64,000 nt of DNA, taken from positions 1,540,001-1,604,000 of the forward strand of contig OZ023207.1 in the NCBI GenBank assembly GCA_963995525.1. Reading direction: 5' to 3'. Under the pieces are notes generated by a model, which searched no databases, was not told the origin of the DNA, and saw nothing but the letters and a program-made list of their open reading frames with translations. Of this stretch, positions 13,817 to 25,764 are shown piece after piece (position 1 is the first letter of the stretch; each line of letters begins with the position of its first letter). Both the position numbers and the translations under genes were made by a program. The stretch is from Escarpia spicata (lineage: Eukaryota; Annelida; Polychaeta; Sabellida; Siboglinidae).

Positions 13817-14212
13817 CTGGAGTCAGGACACTGTTAGACTTCCTGCTTGGTTACGAAAAAAAGTGCAGTATATTTTTGAGAAATGATTTTCTACAATATT
13901 CACTTGCTCTGACATAAGTGCATTTGAGTAGTCAGATTTCTAGATGTGATTGTAGAAGCTTTTGACAGTAAAATGGTGTCTTATTAGCTGATTTTACTAA
14001 GCGGAAGGGTATTTGGCAACAATTTGGCTAGTTGACACTTTAGCCGGATTACTGCCTGCATCCATTTGTAAATATTGATGGGTGTCATACATACAGGCAT
14101 TTTGTAAGAGCAAGAAATATTAGATTTTGACTAAACTCGACCAGCATGTCCATGAGACGATGACAACGGCAGGTGAGAAGTTTAATACATTTTCTAGGTC
14201 ACATTTTCTTAC

Positions 14213-14368
14213 AATCAGACAAAACGTTAACATGGTCGCCAATGGGAAAACTATCAGTGTGCTGACCCCATCTCCCGTGACCTTCGGCTGCAGTTCTGTC
14301 GCCGAAGCGAGAGACAACAACGCAACGAGATACAGCAGCAGCCAGCGAGCTACACGCCCGGTCGGCAT
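14213..14368 (-). CDS. Candidate first exon with signal peptide
   Basis: An ATG at 14368 opens MPTGRVARWLLLYLVALLSL followed by ASA-TELQPK. This is a textbook signal peptide: Arg-containing n-region, leucine-rich core and an Ala-x-Ala cleavage site. The frame runs 52 codons to a strong 5' splice site (ATT then GTAAGA). No TATA box is evident; the upstream DNA is (CCCT)n. It sits ~0.4 kb upstream of the candidate exon at 13667-13816 on the same strand, suggesting the start of a secreted or membrane protein gene. The phase mismatch noted for that exon means an intervening exon or a different donor would be needed. Confidence 0.4.
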
Positions 14369-14397
14369 CACGGCAAGTCGCTACCCACTCCTCAAAC

Positions 14398-14512
14398 TCC
14401 TCCCTCCCTCCCTCCCTCCCTCCCTCCCTCCCTCCCTCCCTCCCTTCTTGTCAGAATACCGACCATTTACATTACTCACAATTTACAATGTTAACTAGGC
14501 TACATGAACGAT

Positions 14513-14550
<38 letters not shown>

Positions 14551-14600
14551 CTACGATAACAACAACAACAACAACGACAATAAAAATAATTATATTATTA
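14398..14600. repeat. (CCCT)n, (AAC)n and AT-rich simple repeats
   Basis: A (CCCT)n tract at ~14398-14446 is followed by an (AAC)n tract at ~14509-14580 and TAA/TTA runs. Confidence 0.97.
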
Positions 14601-15107
14601 TTATAATAATAATGCTATGAATCTTTACATAGTTCATTAAAACAGGTCATACACTAAAACAAATAAACAATAAAAACTGGTGCATTTGTAATATGCCATA
14701 TTAAAACTGTATGTTTAGGAGAAGAAGAAGAAGAATTTTCTTTTATTTGACCCATACATTTCAAATAATACATACAATACATCCATGTCAAAAAAATTAT
14801 ATTTTACAAATATATAACCTTTTGGTAAACATGGTATACTATATGATAAATAACGAAAAGTAGGGTCAGGAGACTCCTCTAAGACTATGGTAGTCGCTAT
14901 CGAGGAGCCACCTTTTCCAATAAAACTTTAACTGAATCAATACATCACCTAATAAAATTCTTCCAGAAAAAGAAGAAGAAAAAAACAAATAACAAAAAAA
15001 CATAATATGTATGCATGTGTGTAGTGTGAGCAAGCTTACATGATTGTTGTGTTTGTCGTTTAGGCACTGTTTTGTATTGTATCAAGTTGACAGGTGGTTG
15101 TCAGTTC

Positions 15108-18100
15108 TTAATTTTGCATACATATGTAGCAGTTTTGCCTGGTGCATGTTACTTGATAGTTTTGTAAAAAATAAAGTTTAACATACTTGGCAAATCCTTG
15201 TGAACTATGTGTACTAAGCTTTTCTTTGACAATATCAGGAATGTTATTTAGTAAAAGTGGCAAATTATGCCTAAGACATTTCTTAGCAAATTCATGTTTA
15301 ATTTTATAAGTGTATATTTTATTCCTGACTCTTGTATCATGATTGTGTACCTCATAGTTAAACATTATCCTCCAGTTTTGTAAATAAACTGGTAAGTCAT
15401 TGTGTAAATATTTATAGTAAAATTTTAATTGTTGTAATTTAAGGATGTCATCTACTTTTAACAAGTTGAGTTTTTTGTGAAGTGGTTCTGTGTGGGAAGT
15501 ATAATTACTTAAGGTAATAATTCTCATGGCTTTTTTTTGAAGTTTTTTTATTCTATTTGATTGAAAGCCCCACGCCATGATGCAATAATTAATGTGTGGC
15601 ACTATTAAAGAATTATATAATATTATTTTAATATGAAGAGGTAACACATGTTTCAATTTATTTAATACGCCAATTTTTTTAGAACAAGCATTTGCTATTT
15701 TTTCAGTGTGCTTTTTCCAGTTTAAATTTGTATCTATAATTAAACCCAAAAAATTAAATTCTTTGACTTGTTCAATATTTATTGTCTATCTTCAGAGTAA
15801 GTGTCTGTATATTTTTCTTTGCCTTTTGAAATGTCATGTATTTCGATTTTGCTATGTTTAGCGATAATTTATTTATTTTGAGCCATTCATTTATTTTTAA
15901 AAGTTCTTCATTTATTAAAGATTCTAAATTTTCGTCATGTATGTTATCGCTGAAAGTGTTTAGTGTACTTGATAGAGTTGTATCATCAGCATAAATTATG
16001 AAATTAAACATTTTACTGGCTTTTGCAAAATCATTGATATATATGATGAATAACAGGGGTCCTAAGATTGAATCTTGTGGTACACCTGTTGTTATTGATA
16101 ACATTTTTGATTTTGTATTGTCAATTTCCGTATATTGTTTACGATTTGTTAGGTAACTGCTGAATAAGTTCAGATTATTTCCATGTATACGATAATATTT
16201 CAATTTGTCTATTAAAATTAAATGGTCAATGGTATCAAAGGCTTTGGAAAGATCTAGGTAAATATTAATGGGTATTTCATCCTTATCCAGTTTGGTTATT
16301 ATTCTATTTATTAATTCTAGTGCTGCGTATTCAGTTGAATGTTTAGGTCGGAATCCATACTGATGGTCAAACAAAAGCTTAGAGTCTTTTAAATAAGATA
16401 ATAATTGGTCAAAAATAATTTTTTCAATACTTTTGAAATAGCTGGTAGAAGAGATATGGGTCTATAATTATTGAATACTGCTGGCTCACCTTTTTTATAA
16501 ATTGGAATTACCTTAGCAATTTTTTATTTATCAGGGAATATTCCCGTTGTTAATACTTGATTTATTAATAAAGTTAAAGATTTGGTTAGTGCAGGTTCAA
16601 GCATTTTTAGCAGTTTGGCTGAGAGACCATCACATCCACAGCTACTTTTGTTGGGTAGATTAATTATTGTTTTCTTTATGGTATCTTGTTCAACGTATTT
16701 AAATGTAAAATTACAGTTTACTATATTATTTAGATAGTATGAATGATCATGAATGCCTTTGTATTTAATATCATTAGCCAGGTTACTACCTATATTGGTA
16801 AATAATGTATTGAATTTATTTGCAATTTCTAGTTTGTCTGCCACAATAGAATCGGATTCTTTAAAATATTTTGGAAATGATTTATTAATTTTATGTTTAG
16901 ACAGGATTTCATTTATGGTTTTCCAAGTGTTTTTTATATCAAATTTAAATTAATTAAAACATTTGTCAAAATATGATTGCTTTGCTTTGCGAAAACTTCT
17001 TTTCAAAATACTATTGTATGTTTTCAGATTAATCAATAATACGCCATATTCAGAAGATTCAGGGTTTGTGATTTTTAATTGTTTGTAAAGTTTGTCTCTG
17101 TATCGTATTGAGGTTAGCAAGCCTTGAGTTATCCATGTAGATTTTTTATGTTTATATTTATTAAATTTCACTAATTTGCTAGTCATATATTTATTTTTAG
17201 CTTGATTTATTTCATTAATAATAATGTTATAATTATGGTTTGGATCAGCATTTGAACTTGTATCTAATTTTTTATGTATTTCAGAAGAGATTATATCATT
17301 TCTGACTTTTAACATAGCCTCTGTATTTTGTACATTAACTCGTATAAATTTTGTAGTATGTTCCTCTTTTAGAGCAGTGTTCATAAGCATAAAGTATGGT
17401 TGATGATCAGACAATTTTTTTATTAATATTCCTGCTGTACTTTGCAAAATATGCTTTGTTAAATGACAAAAAAAATTATCAATAAGTGTACCAGTATATG
17501 TTGTGAACCTCGTAGGAAGAGTAATTTGGGGGAAGAGACTAAATGAGGTTAACATGTCAAAGAAAGTGCTACAGTGTTGTTGTTCGTTTATTTTTAACAT
17601 ATTTATATTGTAGTCCCCTGCAAGAATAAGGTTGTTGTTTTGATGATGTTGCATAGATGATATGACCATTGTAAATTCATTTATAAATTCGTTATAGTTT
17701 TCAGTTAAAGGCCTTGGTGGTCGGTATATATTTCCTATAGTGACTGTCTGTGATAAGCCTCCTCCATTTATTTGTATTATTTGTCCCTCCCATTGCTCAT
17801 ACATATTTAATTTCATCTTTACTTCATAATTAAAGTGTTTATCTACATACATTAATAATCCCCCTTTGGTGCTGCAACTTTTTCCTTGGGATATACAGTC
17901 ATATCCATTTAATTGAATTAGTGATAAGTCATCATTATCAGATATCCAGCTCTCTTGGAGAGATATTATGCTAAATTAAAAATTTAAGGAAGACAAGTCA
18001 TTTACAAATGCCTCGAGCTCACTAAACTTTGCATTAATGGACTGTATATTTGAGCTTAGGATACTGAAATGTTTATTATTGTTTTGAACTAACAAATGAA

Positions 18101-18245
18101 ATTTTTCAAAATCATAATATGACGATCGGCGTATTGTTGGCAATTCATTATTTTCATCAACACTATTACTGATGTTTAGAATATTATTTAGACAATTATT
18201 TGTAATACCACCTGTAAATTGGAGAAAAGTTTCGTCAGTGATCAT
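15108..18245 (-). pseudogene. LINE ORF2: APE endonuclease + reverse transcriptase, broken
   Basis: About 1,045 codons on the minus strand. The endonuclease shows IISLQESW (catalytic Glu), GGLLMYV, TIGNIYRPPR, LILAGDYNINML and LSDHQPYF. The reverse transcriptase shows [67 protein letters not shown] (Gly to Asp in GVPQGS), the intact IIYADDTTL box and the thumb motif FLGLIIDTNLNWKKH. Lesions: in-frame TAA codons at 17976, 16950 and 16524, a 1-bp frameshift near 16431 just after the NYRPIS motif, and a second frameshift near 15770 that restores the original frame. The catalytic residues are otherwise preserved, which suggests fairly recent inactivation. Confidence 0.88.
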
Positions 18246-18496
18246 TTCAGTATATTTTTAAATTGTAATAAGATCAACATATTTTCAGTGTGCAGTAATG
18301 TTTCAGTAAGAGTGTGTGCCTTTAGTGTTTGAGTTACTAGATTTTTTTTAATAATATTTGTATTTTGTTCATGTAAAGCTAAAGCGGGGCATGATAAGTA
18401 GCTACATAAAGTGTCAGAAATAGATAAAAAACAGATTATGTTTAGAAAAAAATACAATGAAAAAAAGGCGATGTAATAAAAAAAAGTCAGGACCAT
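18242..18496 (-). CDS. Small ORF between LINE ORF1 and ORF2, function unknown
   Basis: An 84-codon frame starts with ATG at 18496 with a strongly hydrophobic N-terminus (MVLTFFYYIAFFSLYFFLN). It ends in a TGA that overlaps the ORF2 start codon (ATGA, 18242-18245). That overlap is the arrangement expected for termination-reinitiation of ORF2. The region is AT-rich, so a chance ORF is quite possible. No family recognised. Confidence 0.3.
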   Translation of the reverse strand: MVLTFFYYIAFFSLYFFLNIICFLSISDTLCSYLSCPALALHEQNTNIIKKNLVTQTLKAHTLTETLLHTENMLILLQFKNILK

Positions 18497-18549
18497 TTAA
18501 CAAGATGGTCCGAGAAAAAAAACAATAAGAATAAAACTGTATTTCTAGT

Positions 18550-19110
18550 GGTAGGAGCTAATGCATTCTAATGGATTGTAACCAACACATTTCCAACATA
18601 TATAAATGCAAAAAATGCAAAAAGGTTATTATATTATAACAAATAAAAAGTCATGTGTGGAACATAAATAAACATTAAACAGAAAACGAATCACAAGTCA
18701 CGACACAAGTGAGTGGCAATTGCACTAAGAGATATAAAAATAAAAAATTATATAAAGAATACTGCAAATAGCAAAACAAGATATTGAAAGTAAACGTACG
18801 TTAATACAAAAGCAGGTACCCTTTAACCAACTTGTTTACATACATATAGTTCCTATAGCAGACATTGCAAATGCTAATGCAATCTAATGCATTTTAACAA
18901 ACACATTTCCAATATATATAAATGTATAGGTTATCATATTATAACAAATAGAAAGTCGTGTGGAAAATAAGGAAGCATTAAACAGAAAACGGATCACAAG
19001 TCACAACACAAGTGAGTAATAAACTGCACTAAGATATATTCAAAACAGTTGATTTAGGGAGCACTGCAAATAGCAAAACAAGATATTGAAGAAAAAAAAT
19101 ACAGTTCATA
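18550..19110 (-). repeat. ~315-bp tandem duplication in the LINE inter-ORF region
   Basis: A block starting GCTAATGCATTCTAATG (~18557) recurs diverged at ~18872. It shares AACACATTTCCAA, ATTAAACAGAAAACG, CACAAGTCAC, and GCAAATAGCAAAACAAGATA near the end of each copy. Two copies are present; the second ends just before ORF1. Confidence 0.8.
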
Positions 19111-19223
19111 TAGCAGACATTGCCAATCGCAGAACTAGATTTCGTGTCAGTCAGAAATGTCACGTGAGCAACAACTAATTATTCACATCATTATCACCGA
19201 CATTTGGTGCTATGTCTTGCATG

Positions 19224-19955
19224 TCATTGGTACTTGTCCAGCTCATTCGAGGTGTATATCCTGTGAATCACGTTGTTGACATCCATGATTACAATGTTCC
19301 CATTGTACGTCCAGCAGTCTCTGATTTTGTTTGCCTTTTTCAACACTCTTGTTTCGTAAGCCAACTTTGCGCGCATTGTTGTCAAATCTTCATTTATGAA
19401 GATCTTCAAACTTCGCTCGGCTACTCGTTTGTTCTTTTGTTTAAGTGAAGCTCTTGACTGAAACACTCTGTCGCGTGTCTTCTCCGATTTGAAGCGGACG
19501 ATTACGGGTCGCGGCCTGGTGGAGGTGTCCGTTTTGCCGCCAATTCTGTGTACCCGTTCAAAGTCGCTGGGCAATACAGCAGGACTGATTTTCATGTGCT
19601 CGTTGCAAATTTCGATGAGCTTTGACTCAAGGTCCTCCCCATGACCTGTCTCATCAATGCCACTGAAACGTAGGTTTGCCCTACGGCCATATTGTTCATT
19701 GTCATCAATTTGGTTCTGGAGATGAATGACCTTATCTTCAAGCAGTGTAATTTTATTGTTTTTTTCATCCAGTTGCTGTTGAAAGTTTTTGAAAGTTTGT
19801 CTCAATTCACGAATCTCTTTGGCGAGTTCATCCGGAAAGAGAACCTGTTTCATTTTGTTCAGCACCGCTGAATCGTTGAGGGCTGCAATTAGTCTTAGAA
19901 CTAACTGGTCTTCTTGGTTGTCCTCGACATTGCTTGATTTACGCGACTTCGGCAT
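19224..19955 (-). CDS. LINE ORF1 protein (coiled coil plus L1-ORF1-like RNA-binding region), intact
   Basis: The frame encodes 243 residues starting MPKSRKSS. An upstream TTG in frame is not a likely start. Residues ~55-100 form a heptad-rich coiled coil (KEIRELRQTFKNFQQQLDEK followed by NKITLLEDKVIHLQNQ). This is followed by EQYGRRANLRFSGI, the start of an RRM-like fold seen in L1-type and many invertebrate ORF1 proteins. Then come FERVHRIG, RPRPVIVRFKSEKTRD and the C-terminal RAKLAYETRVLKKANK region ending INxxW-type with WTYNGNIVIMD. By homology it coats the LINE RNA and acts as a nucleic acid chaperone. No stop or frameshift is present, unlike the ORF2 of the same element. Confidence 0.85.
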   Translation of the reverse strand: MPKSRKSSNVEDNQEDQLVLRLIAALNDSAVLNKMKQVLFPDELAKEIRELRQTFKNFQQQLDEKNNKITLLEDKVIHLQNQIDDNEQYGRRANLRFSGIDETGHGEDLESKLIEICNEHMKISPAVLPSDFERVHRIGGKTDTSTRPRPVIVRFKSEKTRDRVFQSRASLKQKNKRVAERSLKIFINEDLTTMRAKLAYETRVLKKANKIRDCWTYNGNIVIMDVNNVIHRIYTSNELDKYQ

Positions 19956-20109
19956 ATTGTAAGCCAACTTGCAGACGCAGTCATACGGAACACAATAAAG
20001 TGGGTGTCTACAGTTCCACTGTCCGGCGTTGTTTGCCAGTGCCAGACGTTGTTACGTAATGCACCCTGCTACACAAGCACGCACTGACACTGAGGCGTAA
20101 TGTGCGTCG

Positions 20110-20837
20110 ATTTCAGGCTTAACTTATGGAACTAACAGCAGTCAAGCAAACTCAAACTAGCACTTTCACAAAGTCCGAAAAGTTCAGCGTGCTCTATCTC
20201 CTTCGGCTAGTCACCCACCTTGAAAACCTCCACACTCCAACGCCTCCCCACCACAAAAACTACCAAAGCTCGGGACACACCAGAATACACGTCTATCCCC
20301 GGGCAGCCATCTTAGGATAATTACGTAAATTACAAAGTATCTATAAAATAATTATAGACAGAGCAATGTATAAAATATCAATATTCAACATCTAAAAATA
20401 ATTGTCACACATTATTAAAACTCATCTAAAATGCCTGGAAACATAGGGAAGTATTTAGCTACTACTTGAAGGCATCAGTGTAGAGGCAGCAACAGAGAAG
20501 GCTCTGACCTCTATCAGCGTCGTGGGCATGGATACCGCATATCCAAGACGCAGCTAGAGGTCACCTTGCCGCTCTATCGACTATTGTTGCGACATTGTCG
20601 GTTTCGATGTCTTGTTCTGCAGCAGCCGAGTTTTCACCGATGCATGATTCTGATAACGTTTTGTATGGATTGTGCTGCCCCTTGACCCGTGGGTGGGCAC
20701 ATGTCGCAACGCTGCGTGTTATCATCAATCGAGGTACCCATTTTCTAATAGACTAAGGCCTCGACTTATATATTAATGTCAGGCGTATCAATTTTGTACT
20801 AACACACCGACCCAAAATGTCATAATAATGATATAAG
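20110..20837. other. Possible LINE 5' UTR edge, then unique DNA
   Basis: No coding signal was recognised. CA-rich text near 20225-20300 may belong to the LINE 5' UTR. Confidence 0.4.
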
Positions 20838-21126
20838 ATAAAATAATAAAAACAATACCAAATGCATTAATCATTAGACAAATGGTGGTTATTAGGCTAG
20901 CGGCGGGCACCATCTATTGGACTGACTTAAATGCCTACTCCACCCGCACCCTATACACACTTGACACTTAGAGCAAACACATTAAATAAAATAATAAAAA
21001 CCAAATGCATTAATCAATACACAAATGGTGGTCATTAGGCTAGCGGCGGGCATCATCTATTGGACTGACTTAAATGCCTTCTCCACCCGCACTCTATACA
21101 CACTTGACACTTAGAGCAAACACATT
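20838..21126. repeat. 143-bp tandem duplication, two copies
   Basis: Two adjacent copies share TTAGGCTAGCGGCGGGCA, ATTGGACTGACTTAAATGCC and GACACTTAGAGCAAACACAT at a 143-bp spacing, with ~95% identity by eye. No coding potential seen. Confidence 0.93.
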
Positions 21127-21529
21127 TTGAAACAGTTACGTATTTGTATCAGAACGATTATTGCCGGCCGAACGTAATCTTCGTGCGTGCTTGAACCTAC
21201 TAAAAGGATGTTTTTATGATAATAACTTGTTGCATGTTGCAAAGGACGAGCTCCCAATACAAGCGAGAATATAAAACAAGCAAGGTGCTGCGATGAAAAA
21301 CACCTGAGTATGTTCTTATATAGCGCAATACCCAGTCCTTAGCACCGCTCAAAGCACGTTTCACTATGCTCCCTGGTAGAAATGCTCAATCGAACACCAT
21401 CTCAACGTATATGGGAACCATTCCACGACACTTATATAACTGTGCGAAAACTATCCGTACACAAAATATCCAGCACAGGTCCTCAGCAGAGTGAATTGGA
21501 ACAGCGAGGTTTGAACGAACTGATGCTGA

Positions 21530-21625
21530 AGTACAGCAAGAGTATTCGAACCCGGAGTATCTCCTTTGAAGGTACAAAGCTCTAGTTTCTAAGCCACCGC
21601 GCTCCAGACAGCAAAGTCTTCTGAT
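21530..21625 (-). mobile_element. tRNA-derived SINE head or tRNA-like fragment
   Basis: On the minus strand an A-box-like GTGGCTTAGAAACTAGAG (around 21598-21581) is followed about 35 bp later by a good B box, GGGTTCGAATA (21553-21543). These are the two internal RNA polymerase III promoter blocks. The T-stem does not pair well, so this is not a functional tRNA. The body and tail of the SINE are not delimited. Confidence 0.4.
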
Positions 21626-21829
21626 ATTGTCTGCGATAATGCGGTTCCGGACAAGAATGGGATCAAATAGACGAGGACGTGAGTCGTAATGCCAAAGCGC
21701 ACCGCAAGGGCGATGAAGAAACTTATTGTCTCTGATGTGGAACGGTATTCGCCCACAGAGAGGCAGGTGAAATTTGAATATTGACTGACCAACCATTTTG
21801 TCTTGGTGGCCACTGAGCTTTGTTTCCAT

Positions 21830-22215
21830 GGATTTGGGAATAAAAGATGTTACCTAATTATTATTATTATGGTCTGGTCTCACAAAGCACGTCCTGGAAA
21901 CGAAAGTACAGGTACCTTGTATAGGAAATGTACTGATTATTGGTCCAGATCGCCCGGTTTAGGGCAATCGTATACTAAGATGCACAGGCGATGTAAAGAA
22001 ACGATTAATATATATGATAATTAATAACTGCCTACAACAATACTGTTGTTTATTGTGATTACCTGAAAGATCGCTGATGACAACTGATTACAATAACAGT
22101 ACCTCGTTGTTTGTTTCAACGATGCTTTATCACATTTTGGAGGGGTTCCCATAAGGTGCCCGTTTCACATAGCGGTATATATATATATATAGGATACGAT
22201 ACATATTTGGAAAAA
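21830..22215. other. Unique AT-rich DNA
   Basis: No gene seen. Short (ATT)n near 21860 and (AT)n near 22180. Confidence 0.5.
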
Positions 22216-22219
22216 GCTA

Positions 22220-22265
22220 CATACACACACACACTCACACACACACACACACACACACTCACACG

Positions 22266-22296
<31 letters not shown>

Positions 22297-22351
22297 ACAC
22301 ACACACACTCACACGCACACACACACACACACACACACTCACACACACACT

Positions 22352-22382
<31 letters not shown>

Positions 22383-22412
22383 TCACACACACACACTCAC
22401 ACACACACACAC

Positions 22413-22446
<34 letters not shown>

Positions 22447-22485
22447 GCACACACACACACACACACACGCTCACACACACAAACA
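22220..22485. repeat. (CA)n microsatellite with regularly spaced CT and GC interruptions
   Basis: CA dinucleotides are interrupted by CT (ACACTCAC) and GC (CACGCAC) at recurring intervals, giving a patchy 26-60 bp higher-order pattern. Confidence 0.97.
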
Positions 22486-22724
22486 CCCGGTATCGTGTCA
22501 GTCGGGCTACAAACGCCCTATACTCAGCTGTCTGACGACTAATAAAGGATCTTTGGGAAAGTGAAATCATGCAGTGTGCAAAGCAAACATACCCGCAGGC
22601 AGTTGATTCAAACTAGTCTACGGACATCTATTTTGCAATAATGGCCACAGATGTAGAGATTTCCAGCTTCTCACTGAAACGTTGCTAAAAAATAGTGGCG
22701 TAATGCCACATAACACGTTCTCAC

Positions 22725-22860
22725 GTACACATGCACGTACGCACGTACGCACGCACTCATGCACATGCACGCACATGAACACAGGTACACACACAAACAC
22801 GCACACAACCATACACGCACGCACGCACACACTCACACGAACGCACGCTAACTCAAGCAT
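22725..22860. repeat. CA/GCAC-rich microsatellite
   Basis: Mixed ACAC, GCAC and ACGC motifs. Confidence 0.9.
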
Positions 22861-23780
22861 TGTTAGATGCGGGACATATCTAGATCTTTCATTCATGAGA
22901 GTATTCCGCTGTCAACGTCGCCGTTCTCAAAATAACCTCACAACAAAGGAACACAGGATCTCTCGCACCGTTTATCTCCTGCCATCAGCTGCTCACATCT
23001 CACATGACTGTCGTGATCACACCCTAGATGCCGACTTAGATTAATATTATTCTGTCAAATGGCTCAACGTCACCGTGCCTATTGTTGTAGTCGTGTCACC
23101 GTTTTATACCCGAGACGTAGAGTATTGAATAAAACATATTGACTTTTGTTCTGACAGGCCCCCGTTTCCGTGGCAACAATCAAAGATGGTCACCGGAGAG
23201 GGAAAATATAGCATAATTTTGAAACACTGCAGTTCCGGCAATAATGCAGTAATCAATGTAATTCTTTCTAGTTCTTATTTACAACACATCGCTCTATGCA
23301 ATGACGAAATATTTTATTTATTGTCATTAATTAATATTAAAAATTAAAAAAAAATATTATTTTGGTATCCAAATAAGACCTTTAAAAGAATGGACACGAC
23401 GACTTTAAAGAGGACATCGTGTAGTGTGAGAACATACTCTTAGGGAATTCAAGGCTTCCGGATATGTTATACCTTATTTCTGGACCGCCCTGTGTTTTTG
23501 CGGTGTAAACTTGTAATCGTGCACCAATAGACGACATAACAGGCAGGTTTCATGTACAGCACTGAATGCAAGCTTGGATCCGGCACGCTACAGAGCGCTG
23601 AACTTACGACACGTCATATCCATACTTCCCATCGTGAATGCAATTCGCTTCCAATTAAAACATAGTTGATATCATCGGAACGGTACATAAAACGTACGTA
23701 TGCTAATGTAAGGCAAACCAGAGGTTGTAAAGGTTTTGAAAAGTGTATGTTCGAAAGAAATATAGAGCATATATTGTTTG
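22861..23780. other. Unique AT-rich DNA
   Basis: No gene or known repeat recognised. An A-run with ATTAA motifs occurs at ~23325-23365. Confidence 0.5.
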
Positions 23781-23789
23781 TATTCTTTT

Positions 23790-24110
23790 CCCTCACTGTT
23801 CTTGCACTGCTGTCTCCAGCAACCGTCTCCCCCCTCATATTTCGCTCTCGTTCTCCACTCCTCTCCAAGTCCTTGTTAAATGTCTCATTAGATAATCATC
23901 CCATCGCCACATTCGTCGTCCTCTTCTCCGGGTCCCTTCCATGTTCCGGGCATCAGCTTTCTTCCCTAACCGTTGGTTTCCCATTCTCTCCACGTGTTTA
24001 GTAGATTCTTCCTTCCCCAACTTCTTCTTTAGACTTTCTTTCACACCAACCCCCCTCGTCTTCACTCCAACCACTAGGCTAGGCTGCATAGATATGCTGG
24101 TATCACACAT
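23790..24110 (-). pseudogene. LINE ORF2 C-terminal tail fragment
   Basis: The minus strand reads SLKKKLGKEESTKHVERMGN, then QRLGKK, NMEGTRRRGRRMWRWDDYL and RTWRGVENE. This matches the general LINE C-terminus pattern GHVxRMxxxRLxKK...GxRxRGRxxxRWxDDxL...W. A stop and frame change follow, and ETVAGDSSARTVRE in another frame looks like the continuation. It differs from the tail at 7.8 kb, so it is another LINE family. Truncated and inactive. Confidence 0.6.
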
Positions 24111-24239
24111 GAACTACGCACCTTTGCCTTGTCCTTGCCAGATATAAATCTCCCATGACATCTTCCACCTTCCTCCACGCATTCGTCACAGTTTTTATTC
24201 TCCTGCAAATGTCAGTCTGTGAGCTGCTGTCAGCGCAAA

Positions 24240-25683
24240 TCGCCCCCCCCCCAGATACATACAAAGTAGTACTCTATACATTATCCACTCGTGATCGACG
24301 CAGACAAACCGCCCCCCCCCCCATATATATACAAAGTAGTACTCTATACATTATCCACTCGTGATCGACGCAGACAAACCGCCCCCCAGATACATACAAA
24401 GTAGTACTCTATACATTATTCACTCGTGATCGACGCAGACAACCCGCCCCGCCCAGATACATACAAAGTAGTACTCTATACGTTATTCACTCGTGATCGA
24501 CGTAGACAAACCGCCCCGCCCAGATACATACAAAGTAGTACTCTATACATTATTCACTCGTGATCGACGTAGACAAACCGCCCCCCCCCCCCAGATACAT
24601 ACAAAGTAGTACTCCATACATTATTCACTCGTGATCGACGTAGACAAACCGCCCCCCCCCCAGATACATACAAAGTAGTACTCTGTACATTATTCACTCG
24701 TGATCGACGTAGACAAACCGCCCCCCCCCCAGATACATACAAAGTATTACTCTATACACTATTCACTCGTGATCGACGTAGACAACCCGCCCCGCCCAGA
24801 TACATACAAAGTAGTACTCTATACATTATTCACTCGTGATCGACGCAGACAAACCGCCCCCCCCCCCAGATACATACAAAGTAGTACTCTATACATTATC
24901 CACTCGTGATCGACGCAGACAAACCGCCCCCCCCCCCCCCAGATATATACAAAGTAGTACTCTATACATTATCCACTCGTGATCGACGCAGACAAACCGC
25001 CCCCCAGATACATACAAAGTAGTACTCTATACATTATTCACTCGTGATCGACGCAGACAACCCGCCCCGCCCAGATACATACAAAGTAGTACTCTATACG
25101 TTATTCACTCGTGATCGACGTAGACAAACCGCCCCGCCCAGATACATACAAAGTAGTACTCTATACATTATTCACTCGTGATCGACGTAGACAAACCGCC
25201 CCCCCCCCCAGATACATACAAAGTAGTACTCCATACATTATTCACTCGTGATCGACGTAGACAAACCGCCCCCCCCCCCAGATACATACAAAGTAGTACT
25301 CTGTACATTATTCACTCGTGATCGACGTAGACAAACCGCCCCCCCCCCCCCCAGATACATACAAAGTATTACTCTATACACTATTCACTCGTGATCGACG
25401 TAGACAACCCGCCCCGCCCAGATACATACAAAGTAGTACTCTATACATTATTCACTCGTGATCGACGCAGACAAACCGCCCCCCCCCCCCCAGATACATA
25501 CATAGTAGTACTCTATACACTATTCACTCGTGATCGACGTAGACAACCCGCCCCGCCCAGATACATACAAAGTAGTACTCTATACATTATACACTCGTGA
25601 TCGACGTAGACAACCCGCCCCGCCCAGATACATACAAAGTAGTACTCTATACGTTATTCACTCGTGATCGACGTAGACAAACC
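24240..25683. repeat. ~65-bp satellite with poly-C runs, arranged in ~617-bp higher-order repeats
   Basis: The ~60-bp core reads CAGATACATACAAAGTAGTA then CTCTATACATTATTCACTCG then TGATCGACGTAGACAAACCG, followed by a C-run of variable length (CCCCGCCC up to ~15 C). About 22 copies are present. Diagnostic variants recur in the same order nine units later (the CCATACA variant at ~24614 and ~25231), giving a ~617-bp higher-order period. Plus-strand 69-codon frames over it are repeat artefacts. Confidence 0.96.
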
Positions 25684-25764
25684 ATTGGTGATACGATTAA
25701 GTTTCTTGCTAAAGTGTTGCGGTCATCCTAAATATGAAATCTGGCAAAAATAGATAGCACCTAC

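Larger units (their letters stand above)
14720..20110 (-). mobile_element. Nearly full-length LINE (jockey/CR1-superfamily type), mutated
   Basis: The minus strand carries, 5' to 3', a ~150-bp or longer leader, ORF1 (19955-19224), an inter-ORF region with a ~315-bp tandem duplication and a small ORF (18496-18242), ORF2 (18245-15108) and a 3' UTR. The 3' UTR ends with an AATAAA-like signal and a (TTC)n microsatellite tail at ~14720-14735. ORF2 has an APE-type endonuclease and a reverse transcriptase but several lesions, so this copy is probably dead. Target-site duplications were looked for by eye and not found, so both borders are approximate. The element is much more AT-rich than the Gypsy-type element at 39.8 kb. 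Confidence 0.85.

Noticed and set aside
21386..21829. 147-codon minus-strand ORF and an overlapping 74-codon hydrophobic ORF
   Set aside because: No domain recognised, and part of the region carries tRNA-type A and B boxes, fitting a SINE better.
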